DNA of 64,000 nt, taken from positions 1 through 64,000 of the forward strand of contig JASHQI010000201.1 of the NCBI GenBank assembly GCA_030037645.1, read 5' to 3'. How positions within the stretch are numbered: the stretch's first letter is position 1; every line of letters begins with the position of its first letter. The DNA comes from Xanthobacteraceae bacterium. GTDB taxonomy: Bacteria > Pseudomonadota > Alphaproteobacteria > Rhizobiales > Xanthobacteraceae. The notes below the pieces were generated by a model. The model was given only the letters and a program-made list of their open reading frames with translations, searched no databases and was not told where the DNA came from. Both the position numbers and the translations under genes were made by a program. This document shows positions 1 through 8,321 of the stretch, in pieces.

Positions 1-1619
1 GGATAAACGTAGTCGTTGCCGCGAATGGACAAGGCGATGCGATGACCCGCGGGCACCACAATCGAAGTCGGCCAGATTTCTATATCGAGTGCCACCACGT
101 CACCCGGTTTGAGCGGCTCTTTCTTGCTATGGCTGTGATACGGGCGATACGGCTTCGACAACTTCTTGTCCAACCGCCGATGCGAGGCGCGCAGCCAGCC
201 CTGGCCGATCGGCGTGTGCGGATCGATGGCGCCCTGAAAGACCACCTCTGCCAGGTCGCCGGTAAGCACGCGGAGTACGGCGAAAATATCGGCGTCGGCG
301 GTCGAGGATGAGATGGAGAGTTTGAGCGCGCAGGGCCCGGTAATTTCCATCTCATGCGCAAGCGGTGGAGTGAGGAAGGTGACGCCGTCACCCATGGCGT
401 CGAACCGGATCGTCATCTTCTTCTTGGCCGGCTTATCGGTCAGCGAACCATCGACAGCATCGAGATAGAAACGCGTCCATTTGGTGCGCTTGAGTGGCCA
501 TTCTTTTTCCGTGCGCGCGACGAAGCGATCGACGTGACGGACCTGCAATTGCACCGGCGGTTGTCGGTCCCAGCCATTCTTCTTGCCGTGCAGGAAATGA
601 TCGAAGAAGCGTAATTGAAGCGTGCGACCGTAGTCGGTGTAGAAATGCGTCCAATGCTCGATACCGTGGACCTCCAACCATTTCTGCTTCGAGGCGGCGC
701 GAACAAAACCCTCGAAATTGCCGCGCGGGTGCAACGGCTGGCCGCCCCAATTCGCCGCCGACAGGAATGGCACCTTGATTTTCGACCACACCGGCGAGCG
801 CGCGCGGTGATAGTCGTCGTCAAGCGGATGGGCAAAAATATCAGCGCCGAAATTGCTGCGGTTTTTTGCCAGCTCGGCGTCGCTCAGAAATTCCGGCCCG
901 CACACAAGCCCGCCATGCACGCGGCTGCGTTTGCCGCGCTCGCCGGCGCCGTATTGCACGGTTTTGACCTGCATATCGTACCAGTTTTCCCAGAACGTGC
1001 AGAGAATGCCGCCATGGTGCGTCATGTCGCGATACCAGTCGGCGGCACCTTCCCAAATGCACATGGCGGCAAGATGCGGCGGTTGCAGGCTCGCAACATG
1101 CCACTGGTTGATGGCGTAATACGAGATGCCGTTGAGCCCGACTTTGCCGTTCGACCACGGTTGGCTACCGGCCCATTCGATGCAAGCGTAGAAGTCCTTG
1201 GTTTCTCGCGGCGAGAAATGATCGATCAGGCCGGGCGAGCAGCCGGTGCCGCGTGAGTCGACGCGCACGCAGGCGTAATCGTGCGGTACCCATTTCTCCG
1301 GGTCGACTACTTCCCAGCTTTGATAGAGATTACTCGAGCCGGCGGTCACATCGGGATGGTATTCAGCCATGCGCTGCCACGCGCTCGGATAGCCATCCTG
1401 GAACGCAAGCCCCTTGGCGTAGGGGCCGTAGCTCATGATCACGGGATAGCGACCTTTGAAGACGGGACGGAACACATCGGCCCGCAGCACGATGCCGTCA
1501 TCCATCGCGATGGGCACGTCCCAATCGATGCGCATGCCGTCGCGGGTTTCACTGCGCCGCTCGTGGCTCTTGCCGCGGGTTGCCGCAGCCATGCGCGCTT
1601 CGCCTTCGAGCGATGACAT
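1..1619 (-). CDS. CocE/NonD family serine hydrolase, 3' end beyond window
   Basis: This frame is open from an ATG at 1619 to the window edge (539 codons), so the C-terminus is missing. It reads as a CocE/NonD alpha/beta hydrolase (X-Pro dipeptidyl-peptidase S15 family), which cleaves esters or amides. Visible marks are the N-terminal segment MDDGIVLRADVF, the oxyanion-side motif VDSRGTGCSPG, the nucleophile in GISYYAINQW (Ser166), an Asp-rich HPLDDDYHRARSP segment, and IEHWTHFYTDY with a candidate catalytic His. The C-terminal jelly-roll domain typical of the family begins after that, at about residue 385. GGGGAAG lies 5 nt upstream of the ATG. The substrate cannot be told from sequence; family members include cocaine esterase and acyl-amino-acid esterases. 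Confidence 0.88.
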   Translation of the reverse strand, partial: MSSLEGEARMAAATRGKSHERRSETRDGMRIDWDVPIAMDDGIVLRADVFRPVFKGRYPVIMSYGPYAKGLAFQDGYPSAWQRMAEYHPDVTAGSSNLYQSWEVVDPEKWVPHDYACVRVDSRGTGCSPGLIDHFSPRETKDFYACIEWAGSQPWSNGKVGLNGISYYAINQWHVASLQPPHLAAMCIWEGAADWYRDMTHHGGILCTFWENWYDMQVKTVQYGAGERGKRSRVHGGLVCGPEFLSDAELAKNRSNFGADIFAHPLDDDYHRARSPVWSKIKVPFLSAANWGGQPLHPRGNFEGFVRAASKQKWLEVHGIEHWTHFYTDYGRTLQLRFFDHFLHGKKNGWDRQPPVQLQVRHVDRFVARTEKEWPLKRTKWTRFYLDAVDGSLTDKPAKKKMTIRFDAMGDGVTFLTPPLAHEMEITGPCALKLSISSSTADADIFAVLRVLTGDLAEVVFQGAIDPHTPIGQGWLRASHRRLDKKLSKPYRPYHSHSKKEPLKPGDVVALDIEIWPTSIVVPAGHRIALSIRGNDYVY

Positions 1620-1640
1620 TCGGGCTTCCCCACATTCCAT

Positions 1641-1745
1641 TGTCGTGCCCCGCGAAGGCACGCCCCCAATATCCACGACTTGTCGAGTGAAGCAAGAACC
1701 CTGGCGTCTGCCGGGGTCTCTGATGCGGTCATCGAGCCGGCCAAA
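1641..1745. repeat. possible dispersed intergenic repeat remnant
   Basis: This non-coding stretch lies upstream of the CocE-type gene. It contains GTCGTG (1642-1647) and the inverse CACGAC (1674-1679) around a CCCCGCGAAGGC core. The wording resembles the short palindromic intergenic repeats common in Bradyrhizobiaceae genomes. No second copy was found in this window, so the call rests on appearance only. Confidence 0.25.
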
Positions 1746-1780
1746 CGCCGGACCGCTGATCGATGATAAAGTCGCGGGCC

Positions 1781-2695
1781 TTAGTGTAGCTTTTTCTTCG
1801 CCTTCCCGCGTTTGACTCCGGCCATCTTCTCCAGCACAGCGCACACCGCCGCGGTATCGTGTTCGTCGTGGCCGGCCTTCCGCGCCCTTTGGTAGATCCC
1901 AGCGCTGGCATTGAACATCGGCGTCGGCACGCCTATTTCGCGGGCATAGCCGCCGATGACGTCCATATCCTTCTGCCACACGCCGATTTTCATCGTCGGA
2001 TTGTCGTAGCGATCTTTCACCATCATCGGCGCACGCAGCTCGAACACCCGCGAATTGCCGGCGCCGATCTTGATCAGATCGAATATGAGTTGCGGCGGCA
2101 GCCCGGCCTTCATGCCCAACACCATCGCCTCGGCGCTGGCCACGTTGTGGATAGCGACCAGGAGATTGGCGACGTATTTCATGCGGCTGCCGTTGCCGAA
2201 TGCGCCGAGATCGTGCACGGCGCGGGTAAAGGCGGTGAACATCGGCCGCAGGCGCTTGATCTCCACGGCGCCGCCCGAAGCGTAGACCACGAGATCCTTG
2301 ACCCTGGCCTGTGCGCCCGTGCCGCTCACGGGGCAATCGAGCATGACGTGACCGGCTTTGCGCAGCACGGTTTCGGCCTTGGCCTTGTCCGCGATGGCGA
2401 AAGTCGAGGCCTCGATCACGACGCGACGCGACACGCCAGACTTGGCGATGGCGACTGACGTCGCGGCAAGCGCGGCCGGCTTCGGCAAGCTGGTGATGAT
2501 GGTAGGGGCTTGGCGCGCAACGTCGGCCGCATCAGCGGCAATCTCGGCGCCCAGTCGGGCCAGAGCGCGCCGCCGCGACGGCGCAATGTCGTAGCCGATG
2601 ACGCGCCAACCCGCGGCAACGAGATTTTGCGCGAACGCGCCGCCCATGATGCCGAGACCGATAACGCCGACAACACCTTTGCCTCCCGATGCCAT
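1781..2695 (-). CDS. NAD(P)-dependent beta-hydroxyacid dehydrogenase (HIBADH family)
   Basis: 304 residues from ATG 2695, which has AGGAGC just upstream. An upstream in-frame start at 2758 would add an unsupported leader. The N-terminal Rossmann fold carries GVIGLGIMGGAF, followed by the family substrate motif CPVSGTGAQA and the catalytic-lysine helix SRMKYVANLL. These are the standard 3-hydroxyisobutyrate dehydrogenase/tartronate-semialdehyde reductase signatures, implying NAD(P)-linked oxidation or reduction of a short beta-hydroxyacid. The protein is divergently arranged with a second family member at 2825. The exact substrate (hydroxyisobutyrate, tartronate semialdehyde, succinate semialdehyde) cannot be assigned. 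Confidence 0.88.
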   Translation of the reverse strand: MASGGKGVVGVIGLGIMGGAFAQNLVAAGWRVIGYDIAPSRRRALARLGAEIAADAADVARQAPTIITSLPKPAALAATSVAIAKSGVSRRVVIEASTFAIADKAKAETVLRKAGHVMLDCPVSGTGAQARVKDLVVYASGGAVEIKRLRPMFTAFTRAVHDLGAFGNGSRMKYVANLLVAIHNVASAEAMVLGMKAGLPPQLIFDLIKIGAGNSRVFELRAPMMVKDRYDNPTMKIGVWQKDMDVIGGYAREIGVPTPMFNASAGIYQRARKAGHDEHDTAAVCAVLEKMAGVKRGKAKKKLH

Positions 2696-2824
2696 GCTGC
2701 TCCTCATTCCCCGATTGCGTGGGAGGCACGCTATGGCACCGGCTCTGCACACGCGCAAGCCGCTTTCTCGCCGCGCTTGGATCGCCTATCGTCCGCATCC
2801 AGTTGAAAACGTCAGGAGCGCCGC

Positions 2825-3706
2825 ATGCGTATTGGTGTCGCCGGAATTGGAAAAATGGGAGCCGCCATCGCGGCGCGGCTGATCGAAGTCGGGCACGAGG
2901 TCGCGGTCTGGAATCGCACGCCGGAAAAGGCCAAGGCCATTACCGGTGCCACCGCGGTCGCTACGCCGCGGGAGCTCGTGGAACGCTCGGAAACCATCAT
3001 CACGATCCTGACCGACGCGGCGGCGCTCGATGCCGTTTACAAGGGGCCGTCGGGACTCATGACCGGCGAGGCCGCCGGAAAATTGTTCATCGAAATGAGC
3101 ACCGTTTTGGCGGCGACTGAAATCGCGCTGGCCGAGGTCGTGCGCGCCAAGGGCGCGGCCTTTGTCGAATGTCCCGTTGGCGGCTCGACTGGGCCGGCTC
3201 GCCAAGGCAAGCTGATTGGGCTCATGGGGGCCGACGAAGCGGACGCCGCCCGCGCCCGGCCAATCCTCGAACAGCTCTGCCGGCGCCTCGAGCATGCCGG
3301 CCCGGTCGGCGCGGGCGCGGTGCTTAAGTTCACCGTCAACTTGCCGCTCATGATCTATTGGCAGGCGCTGGGCGAGGCGCTCGCGCTCGCCCGCTCTATT
3401 CCGCTCGATCCGGCGCGGCTGATGGATTTGTTGAGCGAAACATCCGGCGGCCCCAACGTGCTCAAAGCGCGAGGGCCCGGAGTTGCCGCGATGCTCAAGG
3501 GCGGCGACGGCGGCCCGGTCACCTTCAACGTCGACGGCGGCATCAAGGACCTGAAATCCATGCTCACCGAAGGAAAATCGCGTGGTATCGACATGCCGCT
3601 CGCCGAACGCACGCTCGCCTGCTACCAAGAGACCGCGCGTCATCGCTCGGGGGCCGCGGAAGTCTCGACCGTCTCGGTCTATTGGGCGACCCGCGGAGGA
3701 CGCTGA
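2825..3706 (+). CDS. NAD(P)-dependent beta-hydroxyacid dehydrogenase (HIBADH family), second member
   Basis: 293 residues. It has the N-terminal nucleotide-binding motif GVAGIGKMGAAIAARL, VWNRTPEKA after strand beta-2, the substrate motif ECPVGGSTGPARQGK and the lysine helix GAGAVLKFTVNLPL. The NRTPEKA stretch is usual for NADP-using family members. It is divergent from the gene ending at 1781 and is followed after 32 nt by the HbpS-like gene, suggesting a small catabolic operon. The two dehydrogenases are clearly different in sequence and so are not a recent duplication. The substrate is unknown. Confidence 0.88.
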   Translation: MRIGVAGIGKMGAAIAARLIEVGHEVAVWNRTPEKAKAITGATAVATPRELVERSETIITILTDAAALDAVYKGPSGLMTGEAAGKLFIEMSTVLAATEIALAEVVRAKGAAFVECPVGGSTGPARQGKLIGLMGADEADAARARPILEQLCRRLEHAGPVGAGAVLKFTVNLPLMIYWQALGEALALARSIPLDPARLMDLLSETSGGPNVLKARGPGVAAMLKGGDGGPVTFNVDGGIKDLKSMLTEGKSRGIDMPLAERTLACYQETARHRSGAAEVSTVSVYWATRGGR

Positions 3707-3738
3707 ATTTTTTCGGAAAAATTGGAGTCGGAGTATTG

Positions 3739-4170
3739 ATGATCACGCTCGCGCAAGCTTCCACCATCCTCGATGTCGCGTTGAAGAAAGCGCGCGACAG
3801 CAAACTGGCGCCGCTGACGGTCGCGGTGCTCGACGCCGGGGGGCATCTCGTTGCATTCAAGCGTGAAGACAAATCCGGCATTCTTCGCTTCGATATCGCC
3901 TTCGGCAAAGCTTGGGGCGCTCTCGGCATGGGCTTCGGTTCGCGCACGCTGGCGAGCCGTGCGGCGAAAACCCCACAATTCTTCACCATGCTGGCGGCGG
4001 CGAGCGGCGGTCGCATCGTCAGCAATCCGGGCGGCGTACTGATCCGCGACAATGACAACAATGTCATCGGCGCCTGTGGCATTTCCGGCGACACGTCGGA
4101 CAAGGATGAAATGTGCGCCATCGCCGGCATCGAAGCGGCCGGCCTAAAGGCCGATCCGGGAGCGGATTGA
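3739..4170 (+). CDS. GlcG/HbpS-like heme-degrading-domain protein (DUF336 family)
   Basis: 143 residues from the ATG at 3739, preceded by GGAGTCGGAG. The sequence shows the GlcG/HbpS pattern: TVAVLDAGGHLVAFKRED, a helix with FGKAWGALGMG, then GGVLIRD and GACGISGDTSDKDEMCA near the C-terminus. Family members are small cytosolic or secreted proteins of uncertain role that bind heme or cobalamin, or accompany oxidoreductases such as glycolate oxidase. No signal peptide is visible. Its position 32 nt after a HIBADH-family dehydrogenase fits an accessory role in that pathway. Confidence 0.85.
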   Translation: MITLAQASTILDVALKKARDSKLAPLTVAVLDAGGHLVAFKREDKSGILRFDIAFGKAWGALGMGFGSRTLASRAAKTPQFFTMLAAASGGRIVSNPGGVLIRDNDNNVIGACGISGDTSDKDEMCAIAGIEAAGLKADPGAD

Positions 4171-4272
4171 TTTCCCCTCCCCCGCGAGCGAGGTGAGTGG
4201 CGAGGAGGGGTCAGGGATGGGGGCGCTTTTAGATCATCCCCCCGCTCACATCGCTGACGCGATTATTCCATA

Positions 4273-4323
4273 GCGATGCTTCGCATCGCGTTCTTGTTTG
4301 AACGACGGCGGCCGAAGGCCGCC
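4273..4323. other. two adjacent perfect stem-loops
   Basis: The first hairpin pairs 4273-4279 with 4283-4289 (loop TTC). The second pairs 4307-4313 with 4317-4323 (loop GAA). Both have 7-bp GC-rich perfect stems. They lie between the HbpS-like gene and maiA with no T-tract, so they may be RNA processing or weak termination signals, or part of a dispersed palindromic element. A C/G-rich inverted stretch at 4174-4210 precedes them. Confidence 0.4.
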
Positions 4324-4372
4324 TATGCCCTTCCCGCCGCTTCGCGGGGGCGGGAAAAACCGGGAGATTCCG

Positions 4373-5023
4373 ATGAAGCTGTTTTCGTTCTGGCGCTCGC
4401 TCGCGACCTATCGTGTGCGCATCGCGCTCAATATCAAAGGGCTCGTGCCCGAAGAAGTGATCCAAATCAACCTGATGAAAGGCGAGCAGCGGGAGGCCGC
4501 CTTCCGCGCGGTCAATCCGATGATGGCGATCCCGGCGCTGATCGACGGCAACGGGCCGGCCTTGTTCGAATCGCTGGCGATCATCGAATATCTCGACGAG
4601 ACGCACCCGAACCCACCGCTGTTGCCGCGCGATCCGCCCGGCCGCGCCCGGGTGCGAGGCTTGGCGCAGATCGTGGCCTCCGACTCACACCCGCTGATCG
4701 TGCCGCGGGTGCGCGAATACCTTGCGCACGAATTCAAGTTCGACGAACCGTCGGTCTTGAAGTGGTGCCGGCATTGGCACACGGCCGCGCTGACCGCGCT
4801 CGAAAGGCATCTACAGGACAAATCAACCGGCCGTTACGCCCACGGCGATAGCGTCACGCTCGCCGACATCTGCCTCGCCAGCCAGGCGGCGGGAGCCAAG
4901 TACTTCAATATCGATCTCGCGCAGTTCCCGACCTTCCGGCGCATCGTCGATTCGCTCGCCACAATCGACGCTTTCGCCAGCGCCCACCCGCTCAAACAGC
5001 CCGGAGCACCGGCGCCGACGTGA
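4373..5023 (+). CDS. maiA: maleylacetoacetate isomerase (zeta-class glutathione transferase)
   Basis: 216 residues from ATG 4373, with GGGAG upstream; an upstream in-frame ATG at 4298 lies in the hairpin region and is disfavoured. The thioredoxin-like N-terminal domain has SFWRSLATYRVRIALNIKG (zeta-class GSH-binding region) and PALIDGNGPALFESLAIIEYL with the conserved cis-Pro and ESLAI. The helical C-terminal domain contains VTLADICLASQ. The enzyme isomerises maleylacetoacetate to fumarylacetoacetate using glutathione, in tyrosine and homogentisate breakdown. hmgA lies 55 kb away in this window. Other zeta GST substrates remain possible. Confidence 0.82.
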   Translation: MKLFSFWRSLATYRVRIALNIKGLVPEEVIQINLMKGEQREAAFRAVNPMMAIPALIDGNGPALFESLAIIEYLDETHPNPPLLPRDPPGRARVRGLAQIVASDSHPLIVPRVREYLAHEFKFDEPSVLKWCRHWHTAALTALERHLQDKSTGRYAHGDSVTLADICLASQAAGAKYFNIDLAQFPTFRRIVDSLATIDAFASAHPLKQPGAPAPT

Positions 5024-5044
5024 TCGATTCTGCGTCAATTCCAG

Positions 5045-5764
5045 CTACTTCGTCAGCATCTGCACCGACGTCAGTCGCGTGACCTGATGCTTGGCGACCA
5101 TGTCCTTGGTGGCCGCTTGATAGGCTTTGAAATGGTCGGTCGCTACGTGCGCGTCATGGGCCGCGGCATTGTCGTAAACCTCGAATTGGAGCACGTGGTG
5201 CGGGTCCTTTTGAGACACCGCGATATTAAACTCGCGCACACCGGGATCCTTGACCGCCGTGGCAGCATTGTTCTTTGCCGCGGTCATGAAGGCGTCGAAC
5301 TGCGCCGGGACGATATCGAGCTCTACCTGGTTGACAAAAAACGGTCCAGACCCAGGCTGTGCGGTGCTGTTGGTGTTCATGACCACGGATGAAAACGGCC
5401 TGATATCGTAGTTCTTGATCATCAGCATCGTAATACCGAGAAATTTGCCGTAAGCGATCGTCTTTTGGTGCGCGGCGTAGGCCGCAGCGTTGTTATAGAC
5501 TTCGAAGACGAAGACGTGATTGGAATCCTTTTGCCCAACTGCACTGTCGAACTCGCGCGCATTCGGCTCCTGGATCATCGCTGCGCCGTCGTCCTTAAGC
5601 GCTGCAAGGAATTTGGATATCGACGCCGGTGAGATGTCCAGATCGACCGCGCTGATATAGAGCGGCGTCGATTGCGCCCAAGCCTCGCCGCCCCGAAGGG
5701 GCAGCAACAAAGCCATCGCGGCAAGCACGACAGAAGTCGACTGTATAATGTTCAATCTCGGCAT
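5045..5764 (-). CDS. exported protein with two tandem antibiotic-biosynthesis-monooxygenase (ABM) domains
   Basis: 239 residues. An N-terminal signal peptide (hydrophobic residues about 9-22, cleavage near AWAQS) is followed by two homologous halves of about 95 residues. Each half has the ferredoxin-like ABM pattern: LDISPASISKFLAALK with HVFVFEVYNNAAAYAAH, and LDIVPAQFDAFMTAAK with HVLQFEVYDNAAAHDAH. ABM proteins such as YgiN are usually single-domain cytosolic dimers. Here two domains are fused and predicted to be periplasmic, which may form the dimer within one chain. The substrate is unknown. GAGGGGG lies just upstream of the start codon. Convergent with maiA. Confidence 0.85.
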   Translation of the reverse strand: MPRLNIIQSTSVVLAAMALLLPLRGGEAWAQSTPLYISAVDLDISPASISKFLAALKDDGAAMIQEPNAREFDSAVGQKDSNHVFVFEVYNNAAAYAAHQKTIAYGKFLGITMLMIKNYDIRPFSSVVMNTNSTAQPGSGPFFVNQVELDIVPAQFDAFMTAAKNNAATAVKDPGVREFNIAVSQKDPHHVLQFEVYDNAAAHDAHVATDHFKAYQAATKDMVAKHQVTRLTSVQMLTK

Positions 5765-5800
5765 GGCATCGCCCCCTCGATCACGGTGACCAACGAGAGA

Positions 5801-5965
5801 CTAGTGGAGTGGATTTAACATTCGCCGCCCATCCAGCCGTTGGCGCGTGAAGCGAATGTCAAATCCTAAACTCCACTAGCATCGTGTCGTTGCTAGTGGT
5901 CCTTTGACTCTATCATTCGCATAAGAGCCTGCCAAACCCCGATGCGAATGTTAGAATTGGACCAC
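5801..5965. repeat. double-hairpin dispersed repeat, copy 1
   Basis: About 165 bp of intergenic DNA built from two imperfect palindromes. Arms 5801-5825 and 5852-5879 share CTAGTGGAGT and ACATTCGC. Arms 5895-5922 and 5942-5965 share GTGGTCC and CATTCGCAT. The same arrangement, in the same orientation, recurs at 58492-58655. The element lies between the start of the ABM gene and the stop of thiD and accounts for this gap. Confidence 0.75.
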
Positions 5966-5987
5966 AAGCGACTCTCCGGTGGGCGTT

Positions 5988-6785
5988 CTACCACCTGTCA
6001 TAAAAGTGATGCAGCGGGCCATGGCCGAACCCCACGCCGAGCCGATCGGCCGCTACGATTGCGGCGCTGACATAGGCCTTGGCCTCGCGCACGGCCGTTT
6101 TCAGCGGCAGGCCTTTGGCGAGACCCGCGGCCACGGCTGACGCCAGCGTGCAGCCGGTGCCGTGCGTATTTCCCGTTGCGACGCGGGGCGCGGCAAATCG
6201 CTCGTAGCTTTCGGCGTCGACCAGAAGATCGACGCTCTCCGGCCCGCTGCCGTGGCCGCCCTTGATCAGCACGGCGCCGGCGCCGAGCGCCAGAAGCCCT
6301 CGTGCCTGCGCGCGCATATCGTTTTCGTCGCACGCGAGCGGAGCATCGAGAAGCGCCGCAGCCTCGGCAAGATTGGGGGTCAGGACGCGCGCGCGCGAAA
6401 TCAGCTTCCGTAACCGGCCGAGCGCGCCGGGCCGCAGCAATTTTTCGCCGCTGCTCGCAGCCATGATCGGATCAAGAACCACCGGAGGCCGGCTGTAACG
6501 CTCAAGGGACGCGCTCACCGCATCGATGGCAGGTGCATTCGCCAGCATGCCGATCTTCACCGCACCGACGTCGAGATCGGAGAACACCGCGTCCATCTGA
6601 GCGACAATAAAATCCGCTGGCACATCGTGAATGCCGAACACTCCCTTCGTGTTCTGCGCGGTCAGCGCGGTGATGACGCAGCCGCCGTAAACGCCGAGCG
6701 CAGCAAAGGTCTTCAGATCCGCGGCGATGCCGGCGCCGCCGCTGGGGTCCGAACCGGCAATGGTCACGGCCACGGGAACGCTCAT
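5988..6785 (-). CDS. thiD: hydroxymethylpyrimidine/phosphomethylpyrimidine kinase
   Basis: 265 residues from the ATG at 6785, which overlaps the thiE stop codon by one base (TGATG). A GTG one codon earlier is possible. It is a ribokinase-fold enzyme with IAGSDPSGGAGIAADLK at the N-terminus, the HMP-binding and phosphate loop LIKGGHGSG, and the anion-hole motif NTHGTGCTLASAVAAGLAKG with the catalytic Asp/Gly-rich turn. It phosphorylates HMP and then HMP-P to HMP-PP for ThiE. It is the last gene of thiM-thiE-thiD, and the order and coupling mark a thiamine salvage operon. Confidence 0.95.
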   Translation of the reverse strand: MSVPVAVTIAGSDPSGGAGIAADLKTFAALGVYGGCVITALTAQNTKGVFGIHDVPADFIVAQMDAVFSDLDVGAVKIGMLANAPAIDAVSASLERYSRPPVVLDPIMAASSGEKLLRPGALGRLRKLISRARVLTPNLAEAAALLDAPLACDENDMRAQARGLLALGAGAVLIKGGHGSGPESVDLLVDAESYERFAAPRVATGNTHGTGCTLASAVAAGLAKGLPLKTAVREAKAYVSAAIVAADRLGVGFGHGPLHHFYDRW

Positions 6786-7447
6786 CACGTCCCCCGCTTC
6801 GCCAGCATCGCATCAACGATTTCACGCAGGCGACGCGCGGCTACCGTTGGATCGGATGCACGCGACAGCGCCGAAATAACGGCTACGCCGTCGGCGCCGG
6901 CGGCAATGACCGCGGCAGCGTTGCTCTCGTCGATCCCGGCAATGCCGCAAACCGGCAGTGGCTTTTGTGAGCGACGTCGCAACGCCTCGATAATACGCGC
7001 CAGACCGGCCGGGCCGATCGGTGCGTTCTTCTGCTGTTTCGAGACCGTGGCATAGACGCCGCCCGAGCCGACATAGTCGATCAGTTCGACCGGAGCAGCT
7101 TCCGCCTCACCGACGTTCTTGATCGACAGACCGATGATCGCGCTTGCGCCGAGCAGCCGCCGCACGTCTTCGACCGGCATATCGTCCTGTCCGACATGCA
7201 CGCCATCGGCTCCGGCGGCGAGTGCGACGTCGACGCGATCATTGACGACGAAGGGAACCGAGAGCGGCGCGAGCGCTTGCTTGATTGCCCGCGCCTCTTC
7301 GATCATGACGCGCGTCTCGGAGCGTTTGTCGCGCAATTGCACCAAAGTCGCTCCACCCGCGGCGCAGCGACGCGCCAAATCGATGAGATCGTGGCGGCCG
7401 GCATTTTCGGGATCGACGATGGCGTTAAGGCGAATGTCGAGGCGCAT
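6785..7447 (-). CDS. thiE: thiamine-phosphate synthase
   Basis: 220 residues. The ATG at 7447 shares one base with the thiM stop codon, so translation is probably coupled. TIM-barrel motifs present are LVQLRDKRSETR, VPFVVNDRVDVALAAGADGVHVGQDDMP, and GGVYATVSKQQKNAPIG for pyrophosphate and thiazole binding, then VCGIAGID and GADGVAVISAL. The enzyme joins HMP-PP and HET-P to thiamine monophosphate. Together with the flanking kinases it completes salvage of both thiamine precursors. Confidence 0.95.
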   Translation of the reverse strand: MRLDIRLNAIVDPENAGRHDLIDLARRCAAGGATLVQLRDKRSETRVMIEEARAIKQALAPLSVPFVVNDRVDVALAAGADGVHVGQDDMPVEDVRRLLGASAIIGLSIKNVGEAEAAPVELIDYVGSGGVYATVSKQQKNAPIGPAGLARIIEALRRRSQKPLPVCGIAGIDESNAAAVIAAGADGVAVISALSRASDPTVAARRLREIVDAMLAKRGT

Positions 7448-8214
7448 CACGACACCTTTATGCGAGCGCGCAGCGTCGCGCCGTCGAGCGTGTGCAGCGC
7501 ATCGATAATCGCGCTGGCAAAGCTGCCGGGCCCGCGCGCCGTCCTCGCCGCGACTTCGCCGGCGACATCCAAAGCAGCAATCGCGGCAACGGCCGCGAGC
7601 CAAGCGTCGGTTTCGACCGCGAGCGCCGCGCAAAGTAATGCCGAGCCGGCGCAACCCATGGCGGTAACGAGACCCATCAACGGATCGCCGTTCGCGATCG
7701 CGACGTGGCGCGCGCCATCGGTCACGATGTCGACGCTGCCGGTCAGCGCCACGACCGTGGAGCAAGCCTGCGCGACCCGGGCCGCCGCTTCGCCGGCGGG
7801 ATCGCCGCCGAACAACGGGGCAAACTCCGTGGGATTGAGGCGCACAACCGACGGCGCGTGCGCAAGCAGCTCGCGGGCGCATTGTGCCCGGCCCGGCGAG
7901 CTGTCGATAAAGACTGGATCGAGCACCCAGGGCATGCGCGCCGCATCGACCGCGCCGAGCGCCACCTCGATCGCGCTCCGGCGCTCCGCGTCGAATGTGC
8001 CGAGATTGACAAGAAGCGCGTTGGCGCTGGCAACGAAGGTAAGGACCTCTTCCGGCGCGATTGTCATGGACGGCACCGCACCCGCGGCCAGCAGCATATT
8101 GGCGGTATAATTCTGAGCCACCGTATTGGTGATGCAGTGCACCCGTGGCGCACGCGCGCGAATCCGCGCCATGACGTCGGCAGCGATATCGGCGAGATCG
8201 ACCGGTGCATGCAT
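7447..8214 (-). CDS. thiM: hydroxyethylthiazole kinase
   Basis: 255 residues from ATG 8214, preceded by GGGGAAAG; a GTG at 8241 would add nine residues. Motifs are PRVHCITNTVAQNYTANMLLAAGAVPSM (read in part: VHCITNTVAQ), WVLDPVFIDSS, RLNPTEFAPL and the C-terminal anion hole TAMGCAGSALLCA with the catalytic Cys in GCAGS. It phosphorylates the thiazole alcohol for ThiE. It is the first gene of the operon. The 107-nt region shared with the divergent gene at 8322 has no recognisable THI-box (TPP riboswitch) elements. Confidence 0.93.
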   Translation of the reverse strand: MHAPVDLADIAADVMARIRARAPRVHCITNTVAQNYTANMLLAAGAVPSMTIAPEEVLTFVASANALLVNLGTFDAERRSAIEVALGAVDAARMPWVLDPVFIDSSPGRAQCARELLAHAPSVVRLNPTEFAPLFGGDPAGEAAARVAQACSTVVALTGSVDIVTDGARHVAIANGDPLMGLVTAMGCAGSALLCAALAVETDAWLAAVAAIAALDVAGEVAARTARGPGSFASAIIDALHTLDGATLRARIKVS

Positions 8215-8321
8215 TCGGTTGGCTTTCCCCAGGATCGTCACGATACTACGTCTCTATCCTGCCTCGCGAAGCGGGGACGGAAAAGGTATATGCTGGATAT
8301 CCTGACGATTTGGAGACACGC

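Noticed and set aside
8215-8321. TPP riboswitch upstream of thiM
   Set aside because: None of the conserved THI-box sequences were found on either strand.
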